Notes: generated by a model not told the origin, from the letters alone. Positions 21,013 through 31,226 are shown, counted from the first letter of the stretch. The stretch: DNA of 64,000 nt from Polynucleobacter meluiroseus (GCF_900205755.1 NZ_OANS01000002.1:124001-188000), one strand, 5' to 3'. A program made the numbers and translations.

Positions 21013-21489
21013 ATGAGCACAATTCCAATTACAAAACATGGTGCAGAACTCTTAAAAGAGGAGTTGCATCGCTTGAAGCATGTTGAACGTCCATCTGTGA
21101 TCAACGCTATCTCTGAAGCGCGGGCGCAAGGCGATCTTTCTGAGAATGCGGAGTATGACGCAGCTAAAGAGAAGCAGGGCTTTATTGAAGGGCGCATTCA
21201 GGAGCTTGAGGGCAAGCTTTCTGCAGCTCAAATTATCGATCCCTCTACCTTGGATGTCGCCGGTCGCATTGTCTTTGGTGCCACTGTAGATCTTGAGGAT
21301 TTAGAAGATGGTACAAAGCTCACCTATCAAATTGTCGGTGACGACGAGGCTGATATTGCGGTTAGCAAGATTTCCATTAGCTCGCCTATTGCTCGTGCAC
21401 TGATCGGCAAGGAAGAGGGTGATGTTGTAGCAGTTCAGGCGCCAGCTGGCAATCGAGATGTGGAAATCTTGGCGGTGCGCTACCTCTAA
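21013..21489 (+). CDS. greA: Transcription elongation factor GreA
   Basis: This 158-residue factor enters the RNA polymerase secondary channel and stimulates cleavage of backtracked transcripts. The N-terminal coiled coil carries the tip acidic motif ([20 protein letters not shown]) and the C-terminal FKBP-like domain ends in VEILAVRYL. Length matches E. coli GreA exactly (158). It starts 65 bases after carB and its stop overlaps the start of the next gene (TAATG). Confidence 0.98.
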   Translation: MSTIPITKHGAELLKEELHRLKHVERPSVINAISEARAQGDLSENAEYDAAKEKQGFIEGRIQELEGKLSAAQIIDPSTLDVAGRIVFGATVDLEDLEDGTKLTYQIVGDDEADIAVSKISISSPIARALIGKEEGDVVAVQAPAGNRDVEILAVRYL

Positions 21490-21953
21490 TGCGCTTTGCT
21501 AGCCAGCGTGTTTTTGACTTGATAGCTGGGATCTGGGTCGGGGGCTTCATCACTGTCGGATTTTTAGTGGTCCCAATGCTTTTCTCCGCCCTTGATGATC
21601 GACAGGTAGCGGGCATGGTAGCTGGTAGGCTCATTCATACTGAAACCTACGTGAGCATCGCCCTCAACTTAATGCTGCTCATTTTGGGTTTCCGCTTAGA
21701 CCAAGCCCAAGGAAGCATGTCACGCCGAATTCGCTGGATTCTCATAGCGATGTTGGCATGCTCCTTGGCAGCCGCCTTTATTTTCTTGCCGTGGATGAGT
21801 TCTTTAAAAGATCAGGCAACGCTAAATGGGGTTTCAGTAACAGAAACCTCGCAAGCCGTTTTGTTTGCTCGCTTACATCAAGTGTCGAGCTTGGTGTATT
21901 TCCTGCAAAGTCTACTTGGCTTATCTCTAGTTTGGTACTCTACCAAGCGTTAA
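21489..21953 (+). CDS. DUF4149 family membrane protein
   Basis: This 154-residue protein has four hydrophobic segments (about residues 8-30, 48-68, 78-98 and 128-150) and matches the DUF4149 (TMEM205-like) pattern, including the first-helix WVGGFITVGFLVVPMLF. Function is unknown. It is translationally coupled to greA through an overlapping stop and start, and it converges on the yhbY-like gene with only five bases between stops. Confidence 0.8.
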   Translation: MRFASQRVFDLIAGIWVGGFITVGFLVVPMLFSALDDRQVAGMVAGRLIHTETYVSIALNLMLLILGFRLDQAQGSMSRRIRWILIAMLACSLAAAFIFLPWMSSLKDQATLNGVSVTETSQAVLFARLHQVSSLVYFLQSLLGLSLVWYSTKR

Positions 21954-21958
21954 CTTGC

Positions 21959-22585
21959 TTAAGATCCGAGTGACTTTTTCTTCGTGCTGCTCATACGCAC
22001 TTTGCGTTTCTTAATTGGGGCCGGCGCAGCGGTAGCTTTGCGATAACCTGGCGAAGACCAGCCAATCTTAGATTCAGCAGCATCTGCGCGTAACACCCGT
22101 TTTTTGGGTACCGCACTCTTTACCGCAGCTGCGCGCTCAAACGGTGACTTGCTAGCGGACAATCGTCTATCTGAGCGATCCGAGGTACTAGTACGAACCC
22201 CTGTTTTTGCAACTACACGATTGGGTTGGCGCTTGGTGCGTGGCGCTTGTAATGATTTCTTAGTTTGTTTGCCAGATCTTGCGAGATTCAGGAGTGCAGC
22301 ATCAACCACATCCTTGGGCTTCCAAATTACGAGCAGTTTGCCAATATGCTGAACAGGAGCTGCGCCTAAGGTAGCGCATAGCTCTTCGTAAATAGCGATG
22401 CGAGCCTCACGGTCGTCGCCGAATACGCGTATTTTAATCAAGCCATGATGGGAAAGCGCTGATTTAGCCTCCTTCATCACCGCAGGGGTTAGGCCATCAC
22501 CGCCAATCATGACGACCGGGCTGAGGTCGTGGGCATCCGCTTTGAGGGATTTGCGTTGGGCTGGTGTAATTGTTAGTGCAGTCAT
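21959..22585 (-). CDS. YhbY-type CRM-domain RNA-binding protein with long basic tail
   Basis: Residues 1-95 form a YhbY/CRM domain (LTPAQRKSLKADAHDLSPVVMIGGDGLTPAVMKEA..., then IRVFGDDREARIAIYEEL). In E. coli this 97-residue domain is the whole protein and associates with pre-50S ribosomes. Here a further 110 residues, very rich in Lys, Arg, Ser and Ala, follow. The tail resembles intrinsically disordered RNA-binding extensions. The gene faces rlmE, as in E. coli, where yhbY is divergent from rlmE-ftsH. Ribosome assembly is the inferred role. Confidence 0.88.
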   Translation of the reverse strand: MTALTITPAQRKSLKADAHDLSPVVMIGGDGLTPAVMKEAKSALSHHGLIKIRVFGDDREARIAIYEELCATLGAAPVQHIGKLLVIWKPKDVVDAALLNLARSGKQTKKSLQAPRTKRQPNRVVAKTGVRTSTSDRSDRRLSASKSPFERAAAVKSAVPKKRVLRADAAESKIGWSSPGYRKATAAPAPIKKRKVRMSSTKKKSLGS

Positions 22586-22733
22586 GGGCTCAATGATAGA
22601 GCATTGAGTTGCTCAAATTCGGCATAAGAGCACTCTTTATGCTGATTAAGTGGGGTAAATCGGAAAATTGCCGTAATACCTTTTGCCTTACACGTGGGAA
22701 ACAGCGAAAATAGCAGTCGAAAGTGGGTATGTT

Positions 22734-23408
22734 GTGGCGAAGAATAAATTTAATAAAAGTTGGTTACAAGATCATTTAAATGATCCTTATGTCAAGATGG
22801 CTCAAAAAGAGGGCTATCGTGCACGCGCTGTCTACAAATTGAGCGAAATTGACGAGCAAGATCATTTAATCAAAGCGGGCATGACCATTGTCGATCTGGG
22901 AAGTACTCCGGGTAGCTGGTCTCAATACGCACGTAACCGACTTACCGAGTTAGGCAAAAATAATCCTTTGGTTGAATCTGGCAAGCCTGATGGCGTCATT
23001 ATTGCGATCGATATCTTGCCCATGGAAGATATTGCGGACGTTCACTTCATTCAGGGCGACTTCCGCGAGGACGAGGGCCTGCAGGCCTTAGAGGCCATTT
23101 TGGCCGATAAAGGCGGTCATCAAGTGGACTTAGTGCTCTCAGATATGGCGCCTAATCTTTCTGGAGTGGGGGTTGCGGATGCTGCTCGCATGGCCTTCTT
23201 AGCTGAAATTGCCTTAGATTTTTCCCTGAAGCATCTCAAACCTGAGGGCGCACTCTTGATCAAGTGTTTCAATGGCAGTGGCTATAGCCAAATTGTAGAA
23301 ACTTTTAAAAAGTCATTTAAAACCGTAGTTTCTAGAAAACCTAAGGCCTCCAGGGCTAAATCTTCAGAGATCTTTTTGCTAGGTAGAAACTTCAAATCAC
23401 CTAAATAA
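22734..23408 (+). CDS. rlmE: 23S rRNA (uridine-2'-O-)-methyltransferase RlmE (FtsJ/RrmJ)
   Basis: This 224-residue enzyme 2'-O-methylates U2552 in the 23S rRNA A loop, a late step in 50S assembly. It has the SAM motif [14 protein letters not shown], a DILPMEDI acidic loop, and the catalytic K-D-K-E set with [12 protein letters not shown] place the start at GTG 22734 because the product then begins [13 protein letters not shown], as in homologues; the frame extends upstream to a TTG at 22683. It is 126 bases before ftsH, the same order as in E. coli. Confidence 0.95.
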   Translation: MAKNKFNKSWLQDHLNDPYVKMAQKEGYRARAVYKLSEIDEQDHLIKAGMTIVDLGSTPGSWSQYARNRLTELGKNNPLVESGKPDGVIIAIDILPMEDIADVHFIQGDFREDEGLQALEAILADKGGHQVDLVLSDMAPNLSGVGVADAARMAFLAEIALDFSLKHLKPEGALLIKCFNGSGYSQIVETFKKSFKTVVSRKPKASRAKSSEIFLLGRNFKSPK

Positions 23409-23507
23409 CCCACTAAGCACAAGGGTTTATTTAAATAAATCCACTCCAAGCCCTTGAAAAAGGCTGGTAGTAGAATCAAATACTATTATTGCAATCCGTT
23501 TTAACTC

Positions 23508-23521
23508 CCGGATTAATCCGG
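23508..23521 (+). promoter_or_regulatory. 14-bp palindrome in the ftsH leader, next to the ribosome site
   Basis: CCGGATTAATCCGG is perfectly self-complementary and would fold in RNA as a five-pair stem with a TTAA loop. It ends two bases before the AAAGG (23523-23527) that serves ftsH. A second AT-only 14-bp palindrome lies at 23426-23439. It could be a protein-binding site or an RNA hairpin affecting ribosome access. Confidence 0.4.
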
Positions 23522-23534
23522 CAAAGGTCTCTTT

Positions 23535-25412
23535 TTGAACAGCAATATGTTGCAAAAAATCGGCGTGTGGCTCATTGTGGGTCTAGTGCTATTCACTGTG
23601 TTTAAGCAGTTTGATAAGCCTAAAGAACAAACTCAGGTGACGTATTCACAATTTATGGACGATGCCAAAGCAGGCAAGGTCAAGCGCGTTGATGTGCAAG
23701 GTCGCACCTTGCAAGTCACTCCTAACGATGGCACAAAGTATTCCATTATTTCCCCCGGGGATATTTGGATGGTCGGCGACCTCATGAAATACGGCGTTCA
23801 AGTCACTGGTAAAGCGGACGACGAGCCTAATATGTTTGTATCAGCGCTCTATTACCTCGGACCTACTTTATTGATCATTGGTTTTTGGTTCTTCATGATG
23901 CGCCAAATGCAGGGTGGCGGTAAAGGCGGTGCGTTCTCCTTCGGTAAATCCAAGGCCCGTTTAATTGATGAGAACAGCAATACCGTAACCTTTGCTGACG
24001 TTGCTGGTTGTGATGAAGCTAAAGAAGAGGTTTTTGAGCTCGTAGACTTCCTGAAGGATCCGCAGAAGTTTCAAAAACTCGGTGGACGCATTCCGCATGG
24101 TGTCTTGCTAGTTGGCCCTCCAGGCACCGGTAAAACTTTGCTTGCCCGCGCTATCGCTGGTGAAGCGAAGGTGCCATTCTTCTCTATTTCCGGTTCTGAT
24201 TTTGTGGAAATGTTTGTTGGTGTTGGTGCGTCGCGCGTACGCGATATGTTTGACAATGCCAAGAAAAATTCTCCTTGCATCATCTTTATTGATGAGATTG
24301 ATGCCGTAGGGCGTCATCGTGGTGCTGGTATGGGCGGTGGCAACGACGAGCGCGAACAAACCCTGAATCAGATGTTGGTTGAGATGGATGGTTTTGAAAG
24401 CAATAGTGGTGTGATCGTCGTGGCTGCTACCAACCGTTCAGATGTATTAGATAAAGCCTTATTGCGTCCAGGTCGCTTTGATCGTCAGGTTCATGTTGGC
24501 TTGCCTGATATTCGTGGTCGCGAGCAAATTTTGCAAGTACACATGCGTAAGGTTCCCATTGATCCCGATGTTGATGCAGCAGTTTTGGCGCGCGGCACAC
24601 CAGGTTTCTCCGGTGCGGACCTAGCTAATCTAGTGAATGAATCTGCTCTATTCGCGGCGCGTCGTAATAAGCGCTCTGTGGACATGAAAGATTTTGAGGA
24701 TGCTAAAGATAAGATCTACATGGGTCCTGAACGTAAGTCTGCGGTGATGCGTGAAGAAGAGCGCCGTAACACTGCTTACCATGAGTCCGGCCATGCAGTT
24801 GTCGCCAAAGTATTGCCAAAGGCGGACCCAGTGCATAAAGTCACGATCATGCCGCGCGGCATGGCCTTGGGTGTCACTTGGCAGCTGCCTGAGTTTGATC
24901 GCGTTAATCTGTACAAAGATCGCATGTTGGAAGAGCTGGCCATTTTGTTTGGTGGTCGCGCAGCCGAGGAAGTATTTTTGCACTCCATGAGCACTGGCGC
25001 CTCTAATGATTTTGAGCGCGCTACCAAGATGGCGCGCGACATGGTGACACGTTACGGCATGAGTGATAGTTTAGGCACGATGGTTTATGTTGATACCGAA
25101 TCAGAAAGCATCTTCGGTAGAAATAGTACCAAGACGGTATCTGAATTGACTCAGCAAAAAGTAGATGCAGAAATCCGCGCTTTGATTGATAGCCAATATG
25201 CTTTAGCGCGTTCTATTCTTGAAGAGAACCGCGATAAGGTTGAGGCAATGGTAGCGGCTTTGCTTGAGTGGGAAACCATTGATGCTGAGCAGATCACCGA
25301 CATCATGGCTGGACGTCCACCGAAGGCGCCTAAACCACCGCCTCCTACTGTGTTTGGAAACTCTGTTGGCGCACCCGAGCCTACTGCTGGCAGTGCACCC
25401 GCAACCGCTTAG
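23535..25412 (+). CDS. ftsH: ATP-dependent zinc metalloprotease FtsH
   Basis: This 625-residue membrane-anchored AAA+ protease degrades misassembled membrane proteins and regulators such as sigma-32 and LpxC in E. coli. Two N-terminal helices flank a periplasmic domain (residues 5-22 and about 100-122), followed by Walker [14 protein letters not shown], Walker [12 protein letters not shown], the SRH region and the protease [11 protein letters not shown] Pro/Ala-rich tail closes it. The start is TTG 23535, giving the betaproteobacterial N terminus ([11 protein letters not shown]); ATG 23547 is the alternative but lacks a ribosome site. Confidence 0.97.
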   Translation: MNSNMLQKIGVWLIVGLVLFTVFKQFDKPKEQTQVTYSQFMDDAKAGKVKRVDVQGRTLQVTPNDGTKYSIISPGDIWMVGDLMKYGVQVTGKADDEPNMFVSALYYLGPTLLIIGFWFFMMRQMQGGGKGGAFSFGKSKARLIDENSNTVTFADVAGCDEAKEEVFELVDFLKDPQKFQKLGGRIPHGVLLVGPPGTGKTLLARAIAGEAKVPFFSISGSDFVEMFVGVGASRVRDMFDNAKKNSPCIIFIDEIDAVGRHRGAGMGGGNDEREQTLNQMLVEMDGFESNSGVIVVAATNRSDVLDKALLRPGRFDRQVHVGLPDIRGREQILQVHMRKVPIDPDVDAAVLARGTPGFSGADLANLVNESALFAARRNKRSVDMKDFEDAKDKIYMGPERKSAVMREEERRNTAYHESGHAVVAKVLPKADPVHKVTIMPRGMALGVTWQLPEFDRVNLYKDRMLEELAILFGGRAAEEVFLHSMSTGASNDFERATKMARDMVTRYGMSDSLGTMVYVDTESESIFGRNSTKTVSELTQQKVDAEIRALIDSQYALARSILEENRDKVEAMVAALLEWETIDAEQITDIMAGRPPKAPKPPPPTVFGNSVGAPEPTAGSAPATA

Positions 25413-25434
25413 ATCGTATTACTGAGCGCTTTCC

Positions 25435-26310
25435 ATGATCAGTAAAAACTTGCCCGCAACATGGCGTTGCGGGCGTTTTCTTTTTGACTTCGCCAAAATA
25501 GGGCGACCCTTGGTGATGGGCATCCTGAATGTCACGCCAGATTCTTTCTCCGATGGCGGAAAACTAAAGTCGCTTAGTGATGTCATGCAACACGCAGAGC
25601 TCATGATTCAAAATGGTGTTGACATCATTGATATCGGCGGTGAATCGACTCGTCCAGGGGCGGTACCGGTTTTATTACAAGAAGAGCTGGATCGCGTCCT
25701 GCCTGTGATTGAAGCGCTGAAGGATTGTGGAGTTGCTCTTTCTATTGACACCTATAAAGCCGAGACTATGCGCGAAGCCTTGCTTGCTGGTGTTGATTGC
25801 GTGAATGATATTTGGGCCTTACGTCAAGATGGCGCGCTAGAGGCGGTCCTTGATCATGTCACCGCAATAGCTGGTAATGAATGCGGCATCATCTTGATGC
25901 ATATGCAGCGTGACCCTTTGACGATGCAATTTAATCCTGAATACAGCGATGTGGTTGCTGAGGTCGGTTTGTTTCTTCAAGAAAGAGCAGCGTTACTGCG
26001 GGAGAATGGAGTGGCGCAGGATCGGGTTGCGCTGGATCCAGGATTTGGATTTGGTAAAAGCCTTGAGCATAATTTGCAGATGCTAGCCAACTTGAAGGAA
26101 TTTACGGAATTGGGCTATCCAGTGCTGGCGGGTATCTCTAGAAAGTCGATGCTGGGCAAAATTACGGGAAGAGACTCTCATGAACGGCTTGCTGCCAGTC
26201 TTGCGGCAGTCGTCATGGCCGCCGATCGCCAGGCAGCCATTATGCGCGTGCATGATGTGCCTGAAACAATGGATGCTTTGTTGCTTTGGAAAGCCGTTCA
26301 GGAGAGCTAA
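25435..26310 (+). CDS. folP: Dihydropteroate synthase
   Basis: This 291-residue TIM-barrel enzyme joins p-aminobenzoate to 6-hydroxymethyl-dihydropterin diphosphate in folate synthesis and is the sulfonamide target. Signatures are MGILNVTPDSFSDGG, IDIGGESTRPGA, the ALDPGFGFGKSLEHN loop and GISRKSMLG. Start ATG 25435 keeps the CGRF segment seen in relatives; in-frame TTG 25510 or GTG 25513 would remove it. A perfect terminator-like hairpin covers codons 6-17, so ftsH read-through into folP may be limited. It follows ftsH by 22 bases. Confidence 0.93.
   Translation: MISKNLPATWRCGRFLFDFAKIGRPLVMGILNVTPDSFSDGGKLKSLSDVMQHAELMIQNGVDIIDIGGESTRPGAVPVLLQEELDRVLPVIEALKDCGVALSIDTYKAETMREALLAGVDCVNDIWALRQDGALEAVLDHVTAIAGNECGIILMHMQRDPLTMQFNPEYSDVVAEVGLFLQERAALLRENGVAQDRVALDPGFGFGKSLEHNLQMLANLKEFTELGYPVLAGISRKSMLGKITGRDSHERLAASLAAVVMAADRQAAIMRVHDVPETMDALLLWKAVQES
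25452..25485 (+). terminator. Intrinsic terminator-like hairpin inside the folP 5' coding region
   Basis: GCCCGCAAC (25452-25460) pairs perfectly with GTTGCGGGC (25466-25474) around a five-base loop, then GTTTTCTTTTT follows. By shape this is a textbook intrinsic terminator for ftsH, but it begins 17 bases into the annotated folP frame. Confidence 0.75.
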
Positions 26311-26334
26311 TTTCCTGTTGGCGTGAACTCAATT

Positions 26335-26421
26335 TGGTGCCCAGAAGAGGACTCGAACCTCCACAACCTTTCGATCGCCAGCACCTGAAGCTGGTGCGTC
26401 TACCAATTTCGCCATCTGGGC
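26335..26421 (-). tRNA. tRNA-Leu (anticodon CAG)
   Basis: Read on the minus strand, this 87-base gene starts GCCCAGA and ends with the paired TCTGGGC, a discriminator A and an encoded CCA. The anticodon stem CCAGC/GCTGG encloses the loop TTCAGGT, giving anticodon CAG for CUG codons. The long variable arm and GGTTCGAGTCC T arm fit a class II leucine tRNA. It lies alone between folP and rnr, which are on the other strand. Confidence 0.97.
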
Positions 26422-26429
26422 ATGTGGGT

Positions 26430-26435
26430 ATTATA
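26430..26435 (-). promoter_or_regulatory. -10 element of the tRNA-Leu promoter
   Basis: The minus strand reads an exact TATAAT here, nine bases before the mature tRNA 5' end. A matching -35 is poor (AATGAA-like about 16-17 bases upstream). The start point would fall one to three bases before the tRNA, giving almost no 5' leader. Confidence 0.65.
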
Positions 26436-26573
26436 AGGGTGGAACCGAGTTTTCATTGATATTTGATCTTTTCAACGGGTACTGGCTTTTTCACCACTGA
26501 CTTGACTGTTTGATAAAGTAAGCTAGTTGATAATAAAAATAACAAATTAAGGCTTTATTGCCAAAGGAATTGA

Positions 26574-28967
26574 ATGCGTAAAGCAAAAGAAGTGGTGCCT
26601 CGCGAAGCTGATCGTTTAGGTACGGTCCAAGGACACCGAGACGGTTTTGGGTTCGTGATCCCCGACGACGGTGGCGAGGATATCTTTCTGTCAGAAAAAG
26701 AAATGTCACGCGTGATGCACGGTGATCGAGTAAATGTACGTGTTTTAGGAACGGACCGACGCGGACGGCCCGAGGGGCAAATTGTTGAAGTGGTCCTGCA
26801 TGCAAATAAGGTAGTGATTGGCCGACTCTTAAATGAAAACGGCGTGTTGATTGTTGCACCAGAAGATAAGCGTATTGGCCATGACATTTTAATTCCACCT
26901 AAAGGGCAGGGCGATGCAAAACTAGGTCAAGTAGTAAGTGTCGAGATCATTGACTATCCAGATAGCTATCGTCAGGCAGTAGGGCGGGTAGTTGAAGTAT
27001 TGGGTGAGATCGATGATCCCGGTATGGAAATTGAAATTGCCGTGCGTAAGTACGGTGTGCCCCATGAATTTTCTGTGGCAGCCAAAAAAGAAGCGGATGC
27101 GCTGCCTGATAGTGTTTTGCAAGCAGACTTAGAGGGGCGAGTGGATTTGCGCGATGTTCCGCTGGTGACCATTGACGGTGCCGATGCCCGCGATTTTGAT
27201 GATGCGGTTTACTGCGAGCCAGTGATGCATGGCAAAACCAAGGCCTGGCGTTTGATTGTTGGTATTGCTGATGTGTCACATTATGTGAAGCCTGGCCATC
27301 CTTTGGATGATGAAGGCTTATTAAGAGCAACCTCGGTGTACTTTCCAAGAAGAGTCATCCCGATGTTGCCAGAGAAGATCTCCAACGGGCTGTGTTCTCT
27401 CAATCCTGATGTAGACCGTTTATGCATGGTGTGTGATGCCGTGGTGGATAACAACGGCATTGTTTTAGCCTACCAGTTTTACCCTGCCGTAATGCATTCA
27501 GTGCAACGATTTACTTACGATACAGTTTGGGAAATTCTTTCCAATAGTAAAGGTCCAGAGGCGACCCGCTATGCAGAATATAGGCCGCTCTTAACCAATT
27601 TGTACGCGCTATATAAAATTTTGCTTGAAGCACGCCATAAACGCGGCGCTATTGAATTCGAGACAACCGAAACGCAGATTATTAGCAATGAGCTAGGTAA
27701 GATCTTGCGAATCGAGCCACGCCTACGCAATGATGCGCACCGCTTGATTGAAGAGTGCATGCTGACAGCCAACGTCTGCGCAGCAGACTTCATTGAGAAG
27801 AATAAGCATTTAAGTTTGTATCGCGTTCACGGCGAACCCTCCGAGGAAAAGCTAGTGACATTGCGACAAGTTTTGCGCACCTCAGGCTTGTCACTTGATG
27901 GCGGAGACAAGCCCAAGCCTAGAGACTTTGCCAAATTGATGCGTGAAGTGAAAGATCGACCTGACGCTAATATGTTGCAGTCCGTTGTGCTCAGAGCGAT
28001 GCAACAGGCGATGTACCAGCCGGACAATGATGGCCACTTTGGCTTAGCGTATCCAGCGTATTCTCATTTCACTAGCCCTATTCGGCGCTATCCAGATTTA
28101 TTGACTCATCGGGTCATTAAATCGATTTTGGCAAAAAAACCTTACACCCCAGTATTGCCACCCAAAGTTCCCCTGAATCTAACTTTGCCCCGTAAAGGTA
28201 AAGCTCGGGAGAATGCGGTCAATGCTAAAAAATCTCAAAGCGACGCAAAAGAAGCAACAGCGAAAGGCACGCGCTTACCTAAGGGGGCGAATGCAGCATT
28301 ACCAATTTGGGGTCAGCTAGGGGTACATTGTTCTTCCAATGAGCGCCGCGCGGATGAAGCTTCACGTGATGTAGAGGCTTGGTTAAAGTGCTATTACATG
28401 CGCGACCATCTTGGGCAAGAGTATGCGGGAGCTGTTACCTCCGTCGCCAGCTTTGGCCTGTTTATTCAACTAGAGAATCTATTTGTTGAAGGCATGGTCC
28501 ATGTTACTGAACTAGGCGGCGATTACTTTCAGTATGATGAAGCGCGGCAAGAGTTGCGCGGCGAAAGAACTGGCATTCGGTATCGTCTTGGTGACAGAGT
28601 TCATGTCTTAGTCAGTCGCGTCGATTTGGATGCGCGTAAAATCGAATTCAGTTTAGTAAAATCGATTGGCTTAGAGCCAGGAGCTTCTTCTAGTCGCCGT
28701 CAGGTTATTTTGGCTAGCGAATCTGATAATCCCAATAAGAAAGCGGCGCCTAAAAAGACTCGACCTGGCAATAAAGCTCCACAAAAACATGGCGGAGTGA
28801 ATGCGAATGCCGCTAAAACCGCAGGTAACTTGGGTGCAAGTCAGTCGAAAAGTAAGTCCACCCGTAGTACAGCGAATAGCGGTAAGCCAACCAAGCCTGG
28901 CAGGGCTGCTGGCAAACCAGCAGGTAGCAAGCCGCCTGTTCGCAGTACCAATGCAAGACGTAAGTAA
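26574..28967 (+). CDS. rnr: Ribonuclease R
   Basis: This 797-residue processive 3'-5' exoribonuclease degrades structured RNA. Order: cold-shock domains ([27 protein letters not shown], then CSD2), the RNB catalytic domain with [17 protein letters not shown], an S1 domain at about residues 640-720 ([29 protein letters not shown]), and a Lys/Ala/Ser-rich tail of about 90 residues. A basic low-complexity insert of roughly 50 residues interrupts the RNB domain before [14 protein letters not shown], longer than in E. coli RNase R. AAAGGAA precedes ATG 26574. rlmB follows after 20 bases, as in E. coli. Confidence 0.96.
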   Translation: MRKAKEVVPREADRLGTVQGHRDGFGFVIPDDGGEDIFLSEKEMSRVMHGDRVNVRVLGTDRRGRPEGQIVEVVLHANKVVIGRLLNENGVLIVAPEDKRIGHDILIPPKGQGDAKLGQVVSVEIIDYPDSYRQAVGRVVEVLGEIDDPGMEIEIAVRKYGVPHEFSVAAKKEADALPDSVLQADLEGRVDLRDVPLVTIDGADARDFDDAVYCEPVMHGKTKAWRLIVGIADVSHYVKPGHPLDDEGLLRATSVYFPRRVIPMLPEKISNGLCSLNPDVDRLCMVCDAVVDNNGIVLAYQFYPAVMHSVQRFTYDTVWEILSNSKGPEATRYAEYRPLLTNLYALYKILLEARHKRGAIEFETTETQIISNELGKILRIEPRLRNDAHRLIEECMLTANVCAADFIEKNKHLSLYRVHGEPSEEKLVTLRQVLRTSGLSLDGGDKPKPRDFAKLMREVKDRPDANMLQSVVLRAMQQAMYQPDNDGHFGLAYPAYSHFTSPIRRYPDLLTHRVIKSILAKKPYTPVLPPKVPLNLTLPRKGKARENAVNAKKSQSDAKEATAKGTRLPKGANAALPIWGQLGVHCSSNERRADEASRDVEAWLKCYYMRDHLGQEYAGAVTSVASFGLFIQLENLFVEGMVHVTELGGDYFQYDEARQELRGERTGIRYRLGDRVHVLVSRVDLDARKIEFSLVKSIGLEPGASSSRRQVILASESDNPNKKAAPKKTRPGNKAPQKHGGVNANAAKTAGNLGASQSKSKSTRSTANSGKPTKPGRAAGKPAGSKPPVRSTNARRK

Positions 28968-28987
28968 GACATTTAAACAGAAGATTA

Positions 28988-29758
28988 ATGAAACAAATAT
29001 TAGTTGGATTTCATGCAGTACAAGCCCGTTTACGAGTAGATGCCGCAAGTCTTAAGTCAGTGTATTTTGACCCAGGTCGCCGCGACCGCCGTATGGGTGA
29101 TTTTTTGAAACAGGCAGAAGAAATCTTGGGCGAGCGTTTGCACGCAGCAGACTCGGAGCGCTTACATCAGTTGGCTGGCCATGATCGGCACCAAGGCGTA
29201 GTGGCTTTAGCAGAAAAGATTACTGTTGCTAGAACCATTACCGAAGTCATTGAAGATGCACAGAGCAATCAAGGCAAGGCACTCTTCTTAGTTCTAGATG
29301 GTGTTACTGACCCACATAACTTTGGCGCCTGTTTGCGGGTAGCTGATGGCGCAGGGGTGAACGCAGTTGTAATCCCTAAAGATCGTTCAGCCTCGATTAA
29401 CGCCACAGTAAGTAAAGTCTCTAGTGGCGCATCTGAAGTGATTCCGGTGATTACGGTCACAAATCTCGTGCGCAGTATGCGCGAAATGCAAGAAGCCGGC
29501 GTGTGGTTGATCGGCACCGACGATGAAGCCGAAAAATCAATCTACGATCTCGACTTGACTGGATCTATCGGTATCGTGATGGGTGCGGAAGGTGAGGGGA
29601 TGCGCCGTTTGACCCGTGAAACCTGTGATGAATTAGTGCGGATCCCCATGCAAGGTATTGTGGAAAGCTTGAATGTTTCTGTTGCCAGTGGCGTTTGCTT
29701 ATATGAGGCGTTACGACAGCGGATTGCCAAGCTGCCAAAACAATCCAAGACGGATTAG
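28988..29758 (+). CDS. rlmB: 23S rRNA (guanosine-2'-O-)-methyltransferase RlmB
   Basis: This 256-residue SPOUT-class enzyme 2'-O-methylates G2251 in the peptidyl-transferase loop of 23S rRNA. The N-terminal substrate-binding domain (residues 1-80, starting [14 protein letters not shown]) is followed by the SpoU knot: [22 protein letters not shown] with the catalytic Asn/Arg, [11 protein letters not shown], and [17 protein letters not shown]. It is co-oriented with and close to rnr and converges on trxC. Confidence 0.96.
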   Translation: MKQILVGFHAVQARLRVDAASLKSVYFDPGRRDRRMGDFLKQAEEILGERLHAADSERLHQLAGHDRHQGVVALAEKITVARTITEVIEDAQSNQGKALFLVLDGVTDPHNFGACLRVADGAGVNAVVIPKDRSASINATVSKVSSGASEVIPVITVTNLVRSMREMQEAGVWLIGTDDEAEKSIYDLDLTGSIGIVMGAEGEGMRRLTRETCDELVRIPMQGIVESLNVSVASGVCLYEALRQRIAKLPKQSKTD

Positions 29759-29774
29759 TGACGATTGCTTTCCT

Positions 29775-30200
29775 CTAGGCTGCGATCAATTGGTTGACGA
29801 ATTGCTCTAACTGGGCGGGTGGTAAAGCGCCACTAATGCGCTGGAGTTCTTTGCCATACTTAAATGCAGCCAGGGTCGGAATAGAGCGAATATTAAACTG
29901 TGAGCCTAGGGCAGGCTCTGCTTCCGTGTTTACTTTGACGTAAATAATTTTCTGGGCATGTTTGATGGCGCTCGCCTGAAACGTGGGCGCAAATGATTTG
30001 CAGGGGCCACACCAAGGCGCCCAAAAATCCACGATCACAGCTAGGCTTGTTTGCGTAATGATGTCAGTAAATTGACCAGTGTTGGCGTTGATAGGTAAAG
30101 AGAGTAAATCTTGCTTGCAGGCGCCACAAATTGGCCCTTGTAGCAATTTTTCATTGGGAATGCGGTTCCCCTTTGCGCAATGCGGACACTGAATGATCAT
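29775..30200 (-). CDS. trxC: Thioredoxin 2
   Basis: This 141-residue oxidoreductase reduces protein disulfides, especially under oxidative stress. It has the N-terminal zinc-binding extension that marks TrxC (CPHC at residues 5-8 and CGAC at about 26-29) and the thioredoxin active site WAPWCGPCKSF. The rest of the fold, including the cis-Pro in RSIPTLAAFK, is intact. It is 17 bases after tal on the minus strand, so the two are probably co-transcribed. Confidence 0.95.
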   Translation of the reverse strand: MIIQCPHCAKGNRIPNEKLLQGPICGACKQDLLSLPINANTGQFTDIITQTSLAVIVDFWAPWCGPCKSFAPTFQASAIKHAQKIIYVKVNTEAEPALGSQFNIRSIPTLAAFKYGKELQRISGALPPAQLEQFVNQLIAA

Positions 30201-30217
30201 GTAAAACCCCTGACGAA

Positions 30218-31186
30218 TTACTGACCCAAAAGAATTTCGAGTTTGTCAGTATCGATGCAAAAATTGCGTATGCCTTCAGCTAACTTCTCCGTAGCCATTG
30301 GATCATTATTTAACGCTAATCTGAACTGCGATTCATCTAATTGCAATTGCCCAATTTGTTCCGCGCTGATTGCAGTCGCAGAGTCCAGTGCATTTAATCT
30401 CCTAATTACTGGAGAATCATTTGTTTGAAGCTCATTTAAAAGCTCAGGGCTGATTGTCAATAGATCACACCCAGCTAGTTCGAGTATTTGCTGAATATTT
30501 CGAAAGCTTGCGCCCATGATTTCGGTTGAGATGCCGTAATGCTTGAAGTAATGAAAAATACGCCTGACCGAAGTCACGCCGGGATCATGAGGGCCGCCAT
30601 TGCTAAGATCATTCCATGCATTGCCTAATTTGGCTTTATGCCAATCCGTGATGCGCCCAACAAAGGGGGAGATTAATTGCGCATTCACTGCGCCGCAAGC
30701 GGCCGCTTGAATGAGCGAGAAAACTAAAGTGACGTTGCAGCAAATGCCTTCAGCCTCTAAAGCTTTAACGGCTTGAATGCCTTCCCAAGTAGCGGCTATC
30801 TTAATAAGAATACGCTGGCGATCAATTCCATGTGATTCATACAGCTCAATTAAGCGTTTGGCTTTAGCGATAGTCGCTGCAGTATCAAAAGAAAGTCTAG
30901 CGTCCACTTCTGTTGAGACGCGCCCTGGAATAATTTTGAGGATTTCTAAGCCGAAAGCCACCAACACCTCGTCAACCAATTCAGCGGGCCTTAGGTGGGG
31001 GTGCGATACCTTTAACCCTTGCAATATATGCGTGTAGTTTGGCTGTTGTGCAGCCTTTAAAATTAATGAGGGATTTGTCGTGGCGTCACGCGGTAGATAG
31101 GCTTTCATGCGCTCAAAGTCGCCTGTATCAGCGACGACAATTGTCATCTTTTTAAGTTGATCTAACGCAGTAGTAGTAGTAGTCAT
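30218..31186 (-). CDS. tal: Transaldolase
   Basis: This 322-residue TIM-barrel enzyme transfers a dihydroxyacetone unit between sedoheptulose-7-phosphate and glyceraldehyde-3-phosphate in the pentose phosphate pathway. The Schiff-base Lys lies in [11 protein letters not shown], and DATTNPSLI and GRITDW are also conserved. Length fits E. coli TalB (317). ATG 31186 is chosen since the product then starts shortly before the conserved LDQLKKMT; a TTG extension adds ten residues of no merit. It is divergent from rpiA, with trxC behind it. Confidence 0.95.
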   Translation of the reverse strand: MTTTTTALDQLKKMTIVVADTGDFERMKAYLPRDATTNPSLILKAAQQPNYTHILQGLKVSHPHLRPAELVDEVLVAFGLEILKIIPGRVSTEVDARLSFDTAATIAKAKRLIELYESHGIDRQRILIKIAATWEGIQAVKALEAEGICCNVTLVFSLIQAAACGAVNAQLISPFVGRITDWHKAKLGNAWNDLSNGGPHDPGVTSVRRIFHYFKHYGISTEIMGASFRNIQQILELAGCDLLTISPELLNELQTNDSPVIRRLNALDSATAISAEQIGQLQLDESQFRLALNNDPMATEKLAEGIRNFCIDTDKLEILLGQ

Positions 31187-31226
31187 TGGACAATGAAGTG
31201 TTTTATATTTAAGCAATCATGTTCAA

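Noticed and set aside
23453-23490. Heat-shock (sigma-32) promoter for ftsH
   Set aside because: The -35 CTTGAAA fits, but no CCCCAT-like -10 follows at a usable spacing.
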